A DNA stretch of 64,000 bases from Cephalopachus bancanus. Taxonomy: Eukaryota > Chordata > Mammalia > Primates > Tarsiidae. Each line of letters begins with the position of its first letter. Positions within the stretch are counted from its first letter, which is position 1. Where the stretch lies: contig JAPVLO010000522.1 of NCBI GenBank assembly GCA_027257055.1, forward strand, positions 1,302,001 through 1,366,000, read 5' to 3'. Positions 48,218-58,943 of this stretch are shown here, piece after piece. The translations under genes were made by a program, and so were the position numbers. The notes under the pieces are model-generated. The model worked only from the letters and a program-made list of their open reading frames with translations, had not been told where the DNA came from and did no database searches.

Positions 48218-49964
48218 ATGATAGGGATCAACTCTCATATTTCAATAATTAGCTTGAATGTGAATGGACTAAACGCACTGCTGAAAAGACATAGAATGGC
48301 AAAATGGATAAAATATCACCAGGCAACAATCTATTGCCTTCAAGAGACTCACCTCACTAGAAAGGACAATCACAGACTCAAAGTAAGAGGATGGGAAACA
48401 AATTTTCAGGCAAACGGAACACAAAAGAAAGGAGAAGTCGTGGTCTTAATCTCAGACAAAATACCCTTTAAGCTATCAAAAATCAAAAAAGATACAGAAG
48501 GCCACTACATAATGATAAAAGGTTTAATCCATCAACAAGAATTATTCATCCTAAGCATAGATGCACCCAACATAGGAGCACCAACTTTCATAAAGCAGCT
48601 TCTGGGTAAACTAAAAAAGGTTATCGACTCCAACACCATCATAGCTGGGGACTTCAATACCCCACTCACAACCCTAGAGAGATTATCAAGACAAAAAATC
48701 AGCAACGAGATCTGAAACCTCAATGTGACTCTTGGCTTAATGAACTTAATTCATACCTACAGAACACTCCATCCAAAGACCATAGAATATACATTCTATT
48801 CATCACCACATGGAATGTACTCTAAGATCAACCACATACTTGGCCATAAATCAAGTATAAGCAAATTTAAAAGGACTGAAATTTTACCATGTACCTTCTT
48901 GGACCACAGTGGAATAAAAATAAACATTAACACCAACAAGTTCCCCCCCAAACCCACAAAAACATTGGCACTAAACAGCATGATGCTAAAAAACTCCTGG
49001 GTTGTTGATGAAATCAAAAGAGATTAAAAAATACCTGGAAACAAATGAAAATGAAGAAACATCTTACCAAAATCTTTGGGACGCCATGAGAGCTGTAGTA
49101 AGAGGGGAATTTATATCCCTACAAACACATGAAAAAAAAGGAAGGATCACAAATTAATAACCTAACAAGCCATCTTAGAAAGCTGGAAAAGCAAGACCAC
49201 CAAAAACCTAATATCAGCAGAAGAATCCAGATCACCAAAATAAAAGCCCAAATCCAGAACATAGAAGACAAGATAATACAAAAAATCAATGAAACAAAAA
49301 GCTGGTTCTTCGAAAGGATACACAAGATTGATGGTCCCCTAGCTAGACTGACCAAGAAAAAGAGTGAAAAACCCAAATACACACAATCAGAAACACAAAA
49401 GATGAAGTCACATCTGACCTTGAAGAAATACAAAAGATCATTAGAGACTACTATGTACACTTGTATGGAAACAAACTTGAAAACCTTAAGGAAATGGAAG
49501 ACTTTCTGACATCACACAACCTGCCTAGGTTGAAAGAAGTTGAAATTGAGACCCTAAATATTCCAATAACAGTCAAGGAAATTGACTACGCAATAAGAAA
49601 ATTACCTACAAAAAAATAGCCCAAATCCAGATGGCTTTCCAGCAGAATTTAAGGAGGAGCTGATACCAATCCTACTGAAGGTATTCCAGGTGTTTGAGAA
49701 AGATGGAATTCTCTCCAAATCATTTTTCAAAGCTAACATCACATTGATACCCAAGCCAGGTAAAGACCCAACAAAGAAAGAGAACTACAGGCCAATATCT
49801 TAGATGAACATAGATGCTAAAATTCTCAACAAGATTCTAGCAAACGGATTCAATAACACATCTTAAAAATCATCCATCATGATCAAGTAGGCTTCATCCC
49901 TGGGATGCAAGCCTGGTTCAACATTCGTAAAACCATAAATGTAATTAAATACATCAACAGGGCT
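48218..49964 (+). pseudogene. L1 ORF2 (endonuclease and start of RT), broken
   Basis: ORF2p combines an APE-type endonuclease and reverse transcriptase. The frame 48218-48715 contains SLNVNGLN (catalytic Asn), QETH (catalytic Glu) and GDFNTPL (catalytic Asp-Asn), then a stop (SNEI-stop). 48725-49027 and 49129-49509 continue in shifted frames, and the sequence stops in the RT before the YADD-type active site. Non-functional. Confidence 0.88.
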
Positions 49965-50503
49965 CCCTGCCCAGTCTATTACTGAGATCTGGCCTTGTTT
50001 ATTTATCAAGGGGGAAAGTCATCTGTCATTCCCGTTTTGATGTTGTTACCTATCTTATCACTGCTGCTGCTGAAGCCTGCAGTCCAAAGGCTAGTGAGCC
50101 AGTAAGCGACTGGCAGTGGCCACTTCCCCGTACACTTGGGGAAGTCCACAGGCCTGACTCTGGGCGAGGGATGTGACATGGCAGTGGCAGTGGCAGCAGC
50201 ACTTGGGCAGCAGTGATCTCAGAATATCCCACTTGTGGGGGCTTCACAGTCTGAAGTCATGGGTCGCCTCAGGCATAGGCAGGCAATGACCGCAGTGGTG
50301 GCATCCGAGGCTGTGGCAGCAGCCCAGACTGCCATGATGTCTGAGTAGTGATGGTGGTTGCGATGGCAGCTGAGCTCCCTGTGAAGAGCAGGCTGCTGAA
50401 GATGGGAGCTGCAACCCTTGGGAGAGAGCCAGGGTCTTTATGAGTGTTCTCTTTCACAGAGGTTCTCACAGACCCTGCTGCTCCGTCACCATCTTGCTGG
50501 TAG
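49965..50503 (-). mobile_element. L1 5' UTR, antisense (probable 5' end of L1 'B')
   Basis: The complement of 50500 backwards reads 'ccagcaagatggtgacggag', the same start as L1 'C' at 45618, and continues with a GC-rich, CTG-rich 5' UTR that shares 'gcagcctgctcttcaca' with it. The end nearest 49965 is joined directly to L1 'C' ORF2. A YY1-like 'caccatcttg' lies at 50487-50496. Confidence 0.75.
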
Positions 50504-50507
50504 TACC

Positions 50508-50555
50508 CCTTCTATGATTTTTTAGAATTCTGCTGGCAGGTCATCTAGTCCAGGG
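50508..50555 (-). mobile_element. L1 'A' continuation (RT region)
   Basis: 'ttagaattctgctggcaggt' resumes L1 'A' exactly where it was left at 41035. Confidence 0.8.
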
Positions 50556-51947
50556 CTTATTTATTTATTTATTTTCTTAAGATAGAAAGTTTATTTAAAA
50601 GTAAATTAGAGAGAGGAAGAGAAGAGAGACAGATGATTCATCTCCCCAAGGTGGGGTAGGGTGGCCAAGGCCAGAAGCATTGCTACAGCCATAGCTTAAA
50701 GAGCACTTGACCACACTAGAGTCTAGCAAGGAAATGACCATTAGCTGCTTGTGGTTGAGTCCTTTTAACCATTTCCCTTTATGTGAGAAGATCATTAAGG
50801 TGTTTAGCTGGTGGTCTACTCCACATCATCAGGAAGGGACAGGCAAGAGCAGGAATTGACATCAGGTGATGGACAGTAGGCAGATGGGTGGGTTAGTCAC
50901 ATGATTGCTGCCATGGTAGGGTTTATTTGTGTCAGTAGGTCTCAAAGCCTTGATTAGGTTAACCCTGGGAGGTGGGTTTCCTGCAAGAGACTTGTTAGAC
51001 ATTTGCAATTCACAAATTCTGTGACCAAAGGTGGTTGTATTATACTTTTATGACTTTGACCAGCCAAAGGGTGATCTTTGATCTTCAGCCTTGGCAAGGA
51101 TCCCAAAAGTTTACTAGAGATTATTATGCTAAACCATGAATTGAAAGGTTGGGCTGCCCTGGTCTTGCATCTGATGGAGATTTGCCAAGGGGGGATTGGA
51201 TAGGCTGCTGCTTGTTCTGCAGTTGAATGTCTGAATACTTTCTAATAGCTATGCTGAGGCAAAAAGACTAAACTAAGAATAAGCTAAGTTTCTTCTAGGT
51301 TTCTATAGGTACTGTTCATTCCCACCTCTTGCTATTTAAAAAATATTCTTATTTATACCCAGGAACAGGGGTGAAAGTCAGGCTTCTGTAGCTACTTTCT
51401 GCTGTACAGGGAGTTTAGAGCTGTCCCTAGCTGTTTAGAGCAAGAGGAGGGGATGAGAGAATAGGAGCCCATGCATTAAGTGTTTTCAGTATTTGTATCC
51501 ACAGTATTGACTATAAGAATTAATATTATTATAAAGGCCATATAGCTGCTTTATAACATAGCAAGTTTTTGATGTCTAGTAAAATGTATTTGCAGTTATC
51601 CCAGTGGGTTGATACCTACTACAAGAGTCCAGACAGTTCTCATTGTTGCACCAGTAAATTTCTGAGTCCATATGTTGACTTCCGTCCCCACAGCTTGTCT
51701 TTTAGCTTTTACAACAATTGATATGCTAGAGGTTTGTGAAGCCCAGGTAACCTCTATGCCAGCATGATAGGATATTAATATTTTTCCTCTTTTGATGAGA
51801 GGAGTGGGAGGGTATAGGCCTTCTGACAAGGAAATATTACCTTAAATAAAGTTTAACAAAAACAATGTAATCCTTGTGCTTAGAAGGAGATTCCAAAGTC
51901 ATTAGTAATTTGGCACCAAAAAGTACTATAGCCAATTACAAACTTCT

Positions 51948-52232
51948 TCTTTTTTTTTTTTTGAGTTGGAGTCTCACTCGGTCACCCAGACTGGAGTGCA
52001 GTGGCCACTCCCGACCACCACAGCCTTGACCTGCTGGGCTCTGGCGATCCTTCCACCTCAGCCAAGTAGCCGGAATTACAGGCATGCGCTACCACGCCCG
52101 GCTGATTTTTTGATTTTTTGTAGAGATGAGGTCTCGCTGCCCAGGTGGGTCTTGAACCCGTGGGCTCAGGCAATCCACTCACCTCAGCCTCCTAAAGGCA
52201 TGGGATTACAGGCTGAGCCACCAAGCCCGGTT
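51948..52232 (-). mobile_element. Alu SINE with target-site duplication
   Basis: Antisense Alu flanked by 'caattacaaacttct' at 51933-51947 and 52233-52247. Confidence 0.96.
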
Positions 52233-52931
52233 CAATTACAAACTTCTGTGAGTGAAATCAATCTATCTGGTCTGCAGTTAGCTTGGGATGGTGTGGGTAG
52301 ATGCGACTTCTGGGGCTTGTTTCTTATCTTACCCTAGAGAGACTAAATTGAGAGCTTGAAGAGTTTAAGTGTTAAAAAATTTAAAAGCATGGTGTTATAA
52401 CATAAGATTGCAGTAGTTACTGTAAAAGTTACTTATTTAGCCAAAGTGGTAGTCCAAAGATTTTTAAAAGAAAAAAGAAACCTCCCTTTTTTTGTAACAA
52501 AGACGGTGGAGGAGGGCTAACTGAATTTTGATTCTTTCTTTGCCCCTCTTTTGATTAAAGAAGAAATTCTTTTGGATAATGCTATATGATTTCAACATGG
52601 ATGGCCAGGACCAAAATGCTGGCACCTGCATTAAATTAAGAAATTAATTTGGATTCCAGCACTCTATTTACCTGGAGGATTGTTGGGGTGATGCTGAGCC
52701 AGTGCCAGGTAGTTTAGCAGATTTGCAGGCCTCCATGGGTGACCACCATTTGTGAGCCAAGTGTTCTCTCCTCTCTTCAGAAGACAGTGTGAAATAAGCT
52801 AAATAAGTTAAAGAAAAATCAAATTGCTAGCAAAATAATAGTATCAACCAACTTACTCCATTTTGTTTAAAGCTTCCATCTTAGTTGATTGCCTGGCCCA
52901 AGAATCACCCCTCAAAGCTACATGTGATTAC

Positions 52932-53524
52932 TGTAACGGTCCCATGACCACAGACCCCCCAGCTTTGTCCCCTTTGGGCAGGTCATGCTGACCGCTTCCT
53001 GCTGACTGTTGCAAAACTCCTTAGCCATGTTTTGTTAACTGAAATCAAATTGTATGTTTTGTTAACTGAAATCAAATGTTACTCTTTGCAAAACACCATT
53101 GTTACATTTTCATATTTTGTTCTTATATTCTGTCAGTGACCTAACCAAAGTAACTCCGTTATGTAATAATTCTTCTGCATTGTCTCTATGTAACTGCCTT
53201 AAACTATATCTTGTTGGCAGAACTCCAGGGACTTTCCAGTCACCGGCTATACCTGGGACATAAAATTAATCAAAACTTCCTAACAATCTTAAGTTCCCAT
53301 TTTTGTTGCCAAGTTATTAGTTAATGGTTGCTATGGCCACTAACTTGCTATGTAGTCAATACTGCAAACTTTACCTATAAAACCTTGTCACAAATTGCAC
53401 TAGTTTGCCAAGTGTTTTTCTTTTTGGCATTTACCTGCTCTTGGCCCATGCATTAATAAAGAACTCATAATTAATTAGACTCAGTTTACTGGCATGTTTT
53501 CTTCTCACTCACTCGGTCATAACA
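52932..53524 (+). mobile_element. Solo LTR, gammaretrovirus-like (ERV1 class), plus strand
   Basis: Starts TGTAACGGTCCCATGACC and ends ...GGTCATAACA. TATAAAA lies at 53376-53382 and AATAAA at 53455-53460, the order and spacing of a U3-R-U5 LTR of about 590 bases. Flanking 4-base repeats are not identical as I place the ends, so the limits may be off by some bases. It is in the opposite orientation to the surrounding retroelement. Confidence 0.65.
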
Positions 53525-55744
53525 AGTAATGTTTCCCAATAGCTTTCTAGCCTTTACAATGGACAAGGTCAAGGAGGGTAAGGACTTTTTGGGATAACTA
53601 TGCTTTCAGTTCTCCCACAGACTGTACACATAAGCAATGGGCACCATCCCCTTAGCATGTTTGTTTTTACCAGGTGTTTGATGGGCAGTTGGAGTTTTGT
53701 CACTAATGGTGACTGCCAATTGGGATGTCTCCTTGGCCCTCTGGTTCTGCAGTCCTCCATGTTGGTACCCTGTTGCTTTTCTAGTGTCTCAGCTAGAAAA
53801 AAATCTCAAAAATTATTTTTAATAGGCTACACATAAGACTTTTTGATTATTTCTGTTTGTAACAGTTTGATGTAAAACCCTTTGGAGTGAGCAGACCACA
53901 TGGATGTGGAATGATCTGTGCCTACTTGTTTATAATTAGGAACAAAGTTGTTAAAAACCCTTATGAATTACTAAATTGTAGTCTTAGTTGTAAGGTGTGG
54001 ACAATTAGGTGAGAGTGATTAGTTTTCATTTTTATTGTGTTTACACATAGTACCCAGTATTTTACCTGTCCAGTAGGAGAAGTACTTGGCTTAGTAAAAG
54101 TGACTTAATCAGGTGGGAATGGCCAGTTTTCAAACCTTATTATGTCAAGTAGGGTGTCTAGTACTTAAAGTTTTACCTTTAACAAACAGTGATGTTATTT
54201 AGCACCAATGTGTTAACACATGATAAGGTTGGAAGTAAAATTTTACTAAAGCACCTGTAAGTTTGGTTGAAAAAGCAAATTAAAATTACAATTTCCCTTT
54301 TTGTAGTTAGTTAACAGGATTAATTTACATGATTTTTTTTACTTGTGTCTGAGAAGAAGGTTGATATAGTTTCAGTTTAGGTATAACTTGAGAGAGAGAT
54401 TTATTATAAAAAAGAACATTAATATCCTTTTGTCCCAGCTACCCCCTGAGAAGAAACCTGTTAAGCCATGTGGAAACCTGAATGGGCTCCCCAAGGACAC
54501 ATGGGGGTGGTGACTTGCTGCATTTAGTAGGGTTGCTGCCAGGAGGTTATTAGGCAGTGGGGGCAAGCGGGGCAAGGAGGCTAGAGGTTGGGGTCAGGTG
54601 CCATGGCCTTTGGCACTGGCCCCTCCTCTGCAGGCAAAAGAGAAAGACTGAAGGTCAGGGTTAGGTGCCACAGGCATAGATGCCAGTCCCTTCTCCACAG
54701 GTAAAGGGTGGAAGGCAAGAAGGAAGAGAAGGAAGAGAAACTGACGGAGAGTGGGAAGGTAAAAGTAGATTACAAGAGAGACAGAAGTTAAACCTGCTGG
54801 GTCAGCATTTGAGTTGTTAGAGGGAAAACAGGAATTGGAGTTGTAAAAGGAATAGGAGAGTATGAAGGGGGTGAAAATCTTTTGAGGGAGGGGCAGTTCA
54901 GTCAGCAGGATTAGTATCCTGATAAGCCTTTGGGCAGTGGGGTCTGGGGAGCCAACACAGAAATATGGCAAGAGGAACAGATATCTAGGTAGTGAGTTAA
55001 CTTATAAAAGACTTGAATATATGGGATTGCAAGGTATTTGTCATTTCCTTTTAAGTACAAATCAAGTTGCAGAAGTGTGTTAGGAGATGGGGAGCCACTT
55101 TTTGTTCAGGTTTTGTCATTCCCCAGCTTATATTGTGGATTTTCCCTGTACTTGTCCACCCGATGAAAATGTCAGCTGGGGCAAGGTGGGCCAGAGCCAA
55201 AGCTGGGACTGTAAAGCAGCAATAAAAGGAAACAGGGATATAATTGGGATGGGCTCTTGGTTTCATGGATTTGTTTCTGAGCCTTAGCCATCCAGATACC
55301 CTGCCAGGTGTCCCCAGAAGGTTCAAAGGAATCAGTGTAAAGGATGTGAGTCACTAGGGTGAGAACGTCCTCCCGTCCCTGTGTCCACTGGAGCTCTCAG
55401 GATGCTATATCCACCATCTTGGAAGACCTGGTACCAGGATTTTGGCAATAGGATCACTATGAGGTAATTCCCAAGACGGGATGGGGAAAATCTCGAGAGA
55501 CCCAGAAAGTCATCTGAACCAGGGGGGTCCAAGAGTGTGCATATGATAAATGAAGGAAGACTCACCAGAGGCACAGAAACATGCATCATGAAGCTCTTGG
55601 TGTCTCAAGGTCCTTCATGTAGTTACTTTGCCAACCAGAGAAGAAAATGAAAAGAAACCAAGCACTTTGTCTCCCACCCGTATGGGCACTGGCAGTTCGA
55701 ATTTTCCTTCAGGGACCTTCTTGCCTCCCTAGGGAGTAGCCCTG

Positions 55745-56090
55745 GGCAGAGACCATCAGTTGTCCTGCTTTCTTTTGTGTTCTGTTTGCCTGAAACTGTT
55801 TTCCATCCTCCTACTTTGAGTCTTTGAGTGTCCTTTTGGTGACATGAGTCTCTTGAAGACAATATATTGTTGCCTCATGATATTTTCTCCAATTTCCAGT
55901 AGTCCATTCACATTCGGACTAATTATGGAGAAGTGAGCGTTTATCTCTGCATTTTCTGTCCAAGTTAGCCTATAACTGTTCTTTAAAAAATGTGTAAATT
56001 TATGATTAAAAATGAGTAATTCCAATATTCATTAAGATAGATTGTCTTATAAGTTCATTATAGAATGCAAGTTTTTATTAATGTCAATTT
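55745..56090 (-). mobile_element. L1 fragment (ORF2 endonuclease region)
   Basis: Antisense 'gtgttctgtttgcctgaaac' and 'gacatgagtctcttgaagac' match the endonuclease region of sibling L1s (45120-45200). About 1.2 kb of L1 is absent between this and 50555 if both belong to L1 'A'. Confidence 0.75.
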
Positions 56091-56362
56091 TTTTTTAATT
56101 TTTATTTTTGAGTTGGAGTCTCACTCAGTCGCCCAGACTGGAGTGCAGTGGCTGCTCCTGGCCACCGCAGTCTTGACCTGCTGGGATCCAGTGATCCTTC
56201 CACCTCAGTCTTCCAAGTAGCTGGAATTACAGGCGCATGCTATTGTAGAGATGAGGTCTCACCAAGTTGCCTAGGCAGGTCTCAAACTCGCAGGTTCAGG
56301 CAATTCACTCACCTCGGCCTCCCAAAGCATGGGATTACAGGTTGAGCCACCGAGCCTGGTCA
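56091..56362 (-). mobile_element. Alu SINE, internally deleted
   Basis: Antisense Alu; the middle 'gccaccacacccggctgatt' portion is missing ('catgctattgtagagatgag'). Flanked by 'tgtcaatt' on both sides. Confidence 0.92.
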
Positions 56363-56412
56363 GTGTCAATTATTTTTATCAACAAAATTGAGGTTTATTA
56401 ATGAATGTATAT

Positions 56413-56510
56413 TGCTGAGACTGAACTCAAAATACTGGGTTCAAGGCATCCTCCCACCTCAGCCTCCACAGTAGCTGGAACTATGTACACTACTGCACCC
56501 AACTACTTTT
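56413..56510 (-). mobile_element. Alu fragment
   Basis: 'aaggcatcctcccacctcag' and 'cacagtagctggaact' only; one partial arm. Confidence 0.7.
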
Positions 56511-56527
56511 TAAGAATAATGCTAAAA

Positions 56528-56840
56528 GGCCAGGCGTGGTGCTTTATGCCTGTAATCACTTTAGGATGTGGATGCAAGAAGATGGCTAGAGCCCAGGGTT
56601 TTGAGACAAGCCTGGGCAACTTGCCGAGATCTTGTCTGTACAAAAAAAAAAAATATCCAGGCATGGTGGTGGACACCTGCAGTTCCATATGCTTGGGAGG
56701 CTGAGGGGGAAGTATCACCTGAGCCTAGCAGGTCAAGCCTGTGATGGCTGTGAGGGTGCCACTGCACTCCAGCTTGGGCAACAGAGTGAAAATATGACTC
56801 AGATTCAATAATAATAATAGTAACAATAAGAAAATAATAG
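56528..56840 (+). mobile_element. Alu SINE, diverged, (AAT)n tail
   Basis: 'ggccaggcgtggtgctttat' to 'ccactgcactccagcttggg', with a tail of 'aataataataat'. Confidence 0.9.
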
Positions 56841-57070
56841 CAACAATGTATTTATAACATAGCTATTAATTTGAGTATATTGATTTGTCTTCACATTTAC
56901 TTAGTGCAAATAATCTCCCTTCTCATTTTGTTGATCTCTTCTTTACTCATGAAACTTATGTTGATCACAAGTAATATTACTTCCTTATTTCCAAATTGTA
57001 TGACAATTTTTGCCTTCTGTGATGTAACTAAATATAAAGGCATTTATATACCTATTAAGAAAATAACTGT
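56841..57070. other. Unassigned AT-rich sequence
   Basis: No gene recognised. Confidence 0.4.
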
Positions 57071-57360
57071 GGTCAGGCTTGGTGTAATCCCAGCACTTTG
57101 GGAGTCTCAGGTGAGTGGATTGCCTGAGTCTGCAGGTTTGAGACCCACTTGGGCAACTTGGCGAGACCTTGTCTCTACAATAAAAAAAAAATTAACTGGG
57201 AATGGCAGTGCATGCCTGTAGTTCTAGTTACTTGGAAGGTGAGGTGGAAGGATGGCCGGAGCCCAGCAGGTTGAGGCTGCGGTGACCGGGAACGTGTCAC
57301 TGTACTCCAGTCTGGGCGACAGAGAGACTCCAACTCAAAAAAAAAAACCCAACAAAAAAC
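57071..57360 (+). mobile_element. Alu SINE
   Basis: Sense Alu with a short 5' deletion ('ggtcaggcttggtgtaatcc') and tail 'aaaaaaaaaaacccaac'. Imperfect flanking repeat 'aaaata.ctgt'. Confidence 0.92.
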
Positions 57361-57775
57361 AAAATAGCTGTAATTATGTATATCTGTATGTGTTATGGTT
57401 ATATACATTACATGTAATTATACATGTACATCTATCTAAATATATTTCTATCTGCACAAATTTATCCATGTGCTTAATATTTTTCATCTTGTGTGTTTTT
57501 CATGTTTGCCATTGATCTTTTCTGGATTTACACTTCAAAAATGGCATAAATACTGTTTTTATAGACCACTGGCAACATCAACAATTAAAACATATGTTTA
57601 TGTTTCCATACGTTGTGCTCATATGTGTGTGTACATGTGTTTCCCATCATAGGTGTTCCTAAATATATGAAGCAGGATGTAATGAAAAATAAATGGGCAG
57701 TGAATCCCAAGGTGAACTGTCTGAGGTAGTGTGAAGGGGAGGCAGCCCTAGACTTTCACCCCTTTGTGCTTCTAA
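57361..57775. other. Unassigned sequence
   Basis: No gene recognised. Confidence 0.4.
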
Positions 57776-57990
57776 CATTCAGGGACCCTGAGGACCAACC
57801 CCCATCCATGGAGGCTGGGTCCTCGGCTGGTGAAAACCTGAACATTCTCATATCCAGGGAAATTTACTTGTGTGGTTCTGTGTCCCAGACTGAACAAAGA
57901 GAACACAAGAAATCAATTATTTCTAGTTGGGAAACCATTATTCTCACCAACTCTGAGATTGTGGGACTCAGGTACACTTTTTCCCAGACT
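57776..57990 (+). other. Possible decayed LILR stem-like segment
   Basis: After 'gcttctaacattcag' the frame reads RDPEDQPPSMEAGSSAGENLN. The PEDQP block resembles the LILR stem (GPEDQPLTP), and SAGENLN weakly resembles an Ig strand. The rest is unrecognisable. Only position and a few residues support it. Confidence 0.3.
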
Positions 57991-58088
57991 TAACGTCTGA
58001 ATTCACAGAACAAAGAAAGGCTGAAGAATCCTGTGAAGGAACCAGAGGAAATCCAGCTAGACTAGATGCAGTGTTCATTAAGACCATA

Positions 58089-58490
58089 CCTCTGCAAAGT
58101 CCCAAGCTTTGTCCTTTTTTATGACTGCATAATGTTCCATCATTACATGTATCACATTTTTTAAAATCCAGTCCAGTTTGAATGAATCTGGAGTCTATCA
58201 TACTGAGTAATCTATCACAGAAGCAAAGAACGGAATACCACATGTTCTCACGCATAAGTGGAATCTGAATACCTATCATAATACTACAAAAAAGTGTTTG
58301 GCAGTATCATGACACTACAAGGGGAGGAAGGGTGTGTCACATAATGTTAATATTAATGCCTGATCCTAATTCATGTGAAGTGAGGTTCAATGGGAGGCTC
58401 AACACTTTACCTGTGCGTAAACCATGTATGTGTACAATCCTGACTTGTATCCCACAACTTAAAAAAAAAGAAGAAAAAGAAACAAGCAAG
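58089..58490 (+). mobile_element. L1 3' end with 5' inversion (twin-priming type)
   Basis: 58089-58180 is antisense L1 ORF2-end ('aatgttccatcattacatgt') and 58181-58490 is sense L1 reaching the 3' terminus and A-run ('tgtatcccacaacttaaaaa'). The two parts meet head to head near 'agtccagtttgaatgaatct', as produced when an L1 cDNA is primed from both target ends. Confidence 0.8.
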
Positions 58491-58614
58491 TAAAAAGCAA
58501 AGACACTGCATCTTAGTTTCCTCATGAGAAGTGGCGGTACAAGAGCACAGAGGCCTGTGGGAAGGCTCAGGTCTGTACAGATTCTCACCAACATCCTTGC
58601 CTTTGTAATCACAG

Positions 58615-58943
58615 AAGCAGCTGAGACCACCAGCCTATTACTCAAGTCAGACACCAAGACTGGTGACTGGGGACATGCTCTCAGCTTTGCGGCTGGACAC
58701 AGAGGGCCAGGTCCTGTCAAATGGAAGTGGGTCCCAGGGTGGACATCCATGGTTCCTGGGTGACTTTGATCTGCCCTGAACTCTGTGGCCTTTTTTCCAC
58801 CACCCTCAGCCTCAGAGCCCCAGGACTACACAGTGGAGAATTTCGTCCATATGGGTATGACTGGCTTGATTTTGGTGAACCAAAATCTGTTATTTAAGGC
58901 TTGTCACAGTCAGAGACACCCTAAAGATGTAGCCAGGAGATAA
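58615..58943 (+). pseudogene. LILRA-type stem exon and transmembrane/tail exon
   Basis: Stem exon 58615-58662 (acceptor 'tgtaatcacag', donor gtgact) encodes AAETTSLLLKSDTKTG, parallel to the AAETLSP...KSDSK stem of LILRA receptors. The next exon starts at 58810 (after 'caccctcag') and encodes SEPQDYTVENFVHMGMTGLI, then LLFKACHSQRHPKDVARR and a stop at 58941-58943. That is the short, ITIM-less tail of activating LILRA receptors, with the stop in the expected place. The transmembrane Arg that pairs with FcR-gamma in intact LILRAs (VENLIRM) is His here, and the hydrophobic segment is shortened and interrupted by Asn-Gln-Asn. No Ig domains lie nearby; the nearest upstream on this strand is D4 at 33.9 kb. 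Probably the 3' end of that pseudogene, or of a second one. Confidence 0.85.

Larger units (their letters stand above)
45613..49964 (+). mobile_element. L1 'C' (sense): 5' UTR, ORF1 and 5' two-thirds of ORF2
   Basis: A sense L1 with a complete 5' end: 'cttccagcaagatggtgatg' at the start, about 1.5 kb of GC-rich then CT-rich 5' UTR, ORF1 (about 47175-47857), and ORF2 from 48218 through the endonuclease into the RT region, breaking off at 49964 after 'aaatacatcaacagg'. The 3' third, 3' UTR and poly-A are missing, which a normal insertion would keep, so a deletion removed them. Confidence 0.88.
50556..55744 (-). mobile_element. Degenerate retroelement, probably ERV-derived, minus strand
   Basis: About 4.3 kb of diverged sequence (after subtracting the LTR and Alu inside it) sits between L1 'A' pieces. 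On the minus strand it ends with AATAAA (plus 'tttatt', about 50590), then 15 bases, then an A-rich 'aaataaataaataaat' tail up to the L1 junction. That fits reverse-transcribed polyadenylated RNA. Minus-strand open pieces (51596-51829, 54594-54971, 55051-55326, 55332-55589) have Pro/Ser-rich or retroviral-like character but no diagnostic motif. No protease, RT or integrase block was recognised. An ERV transcript copied by L1, or another long noncoding repeat, are both possible. Confidence 0.35.

Noticed and set aside
41043..49964. A single twin-primed L1 accounting for the inverted halves
   Set aside because: The two halves overlap by about 2 kb of L1 coordinates (ORF1 end to RT), and twin priming does not duplicate that much.
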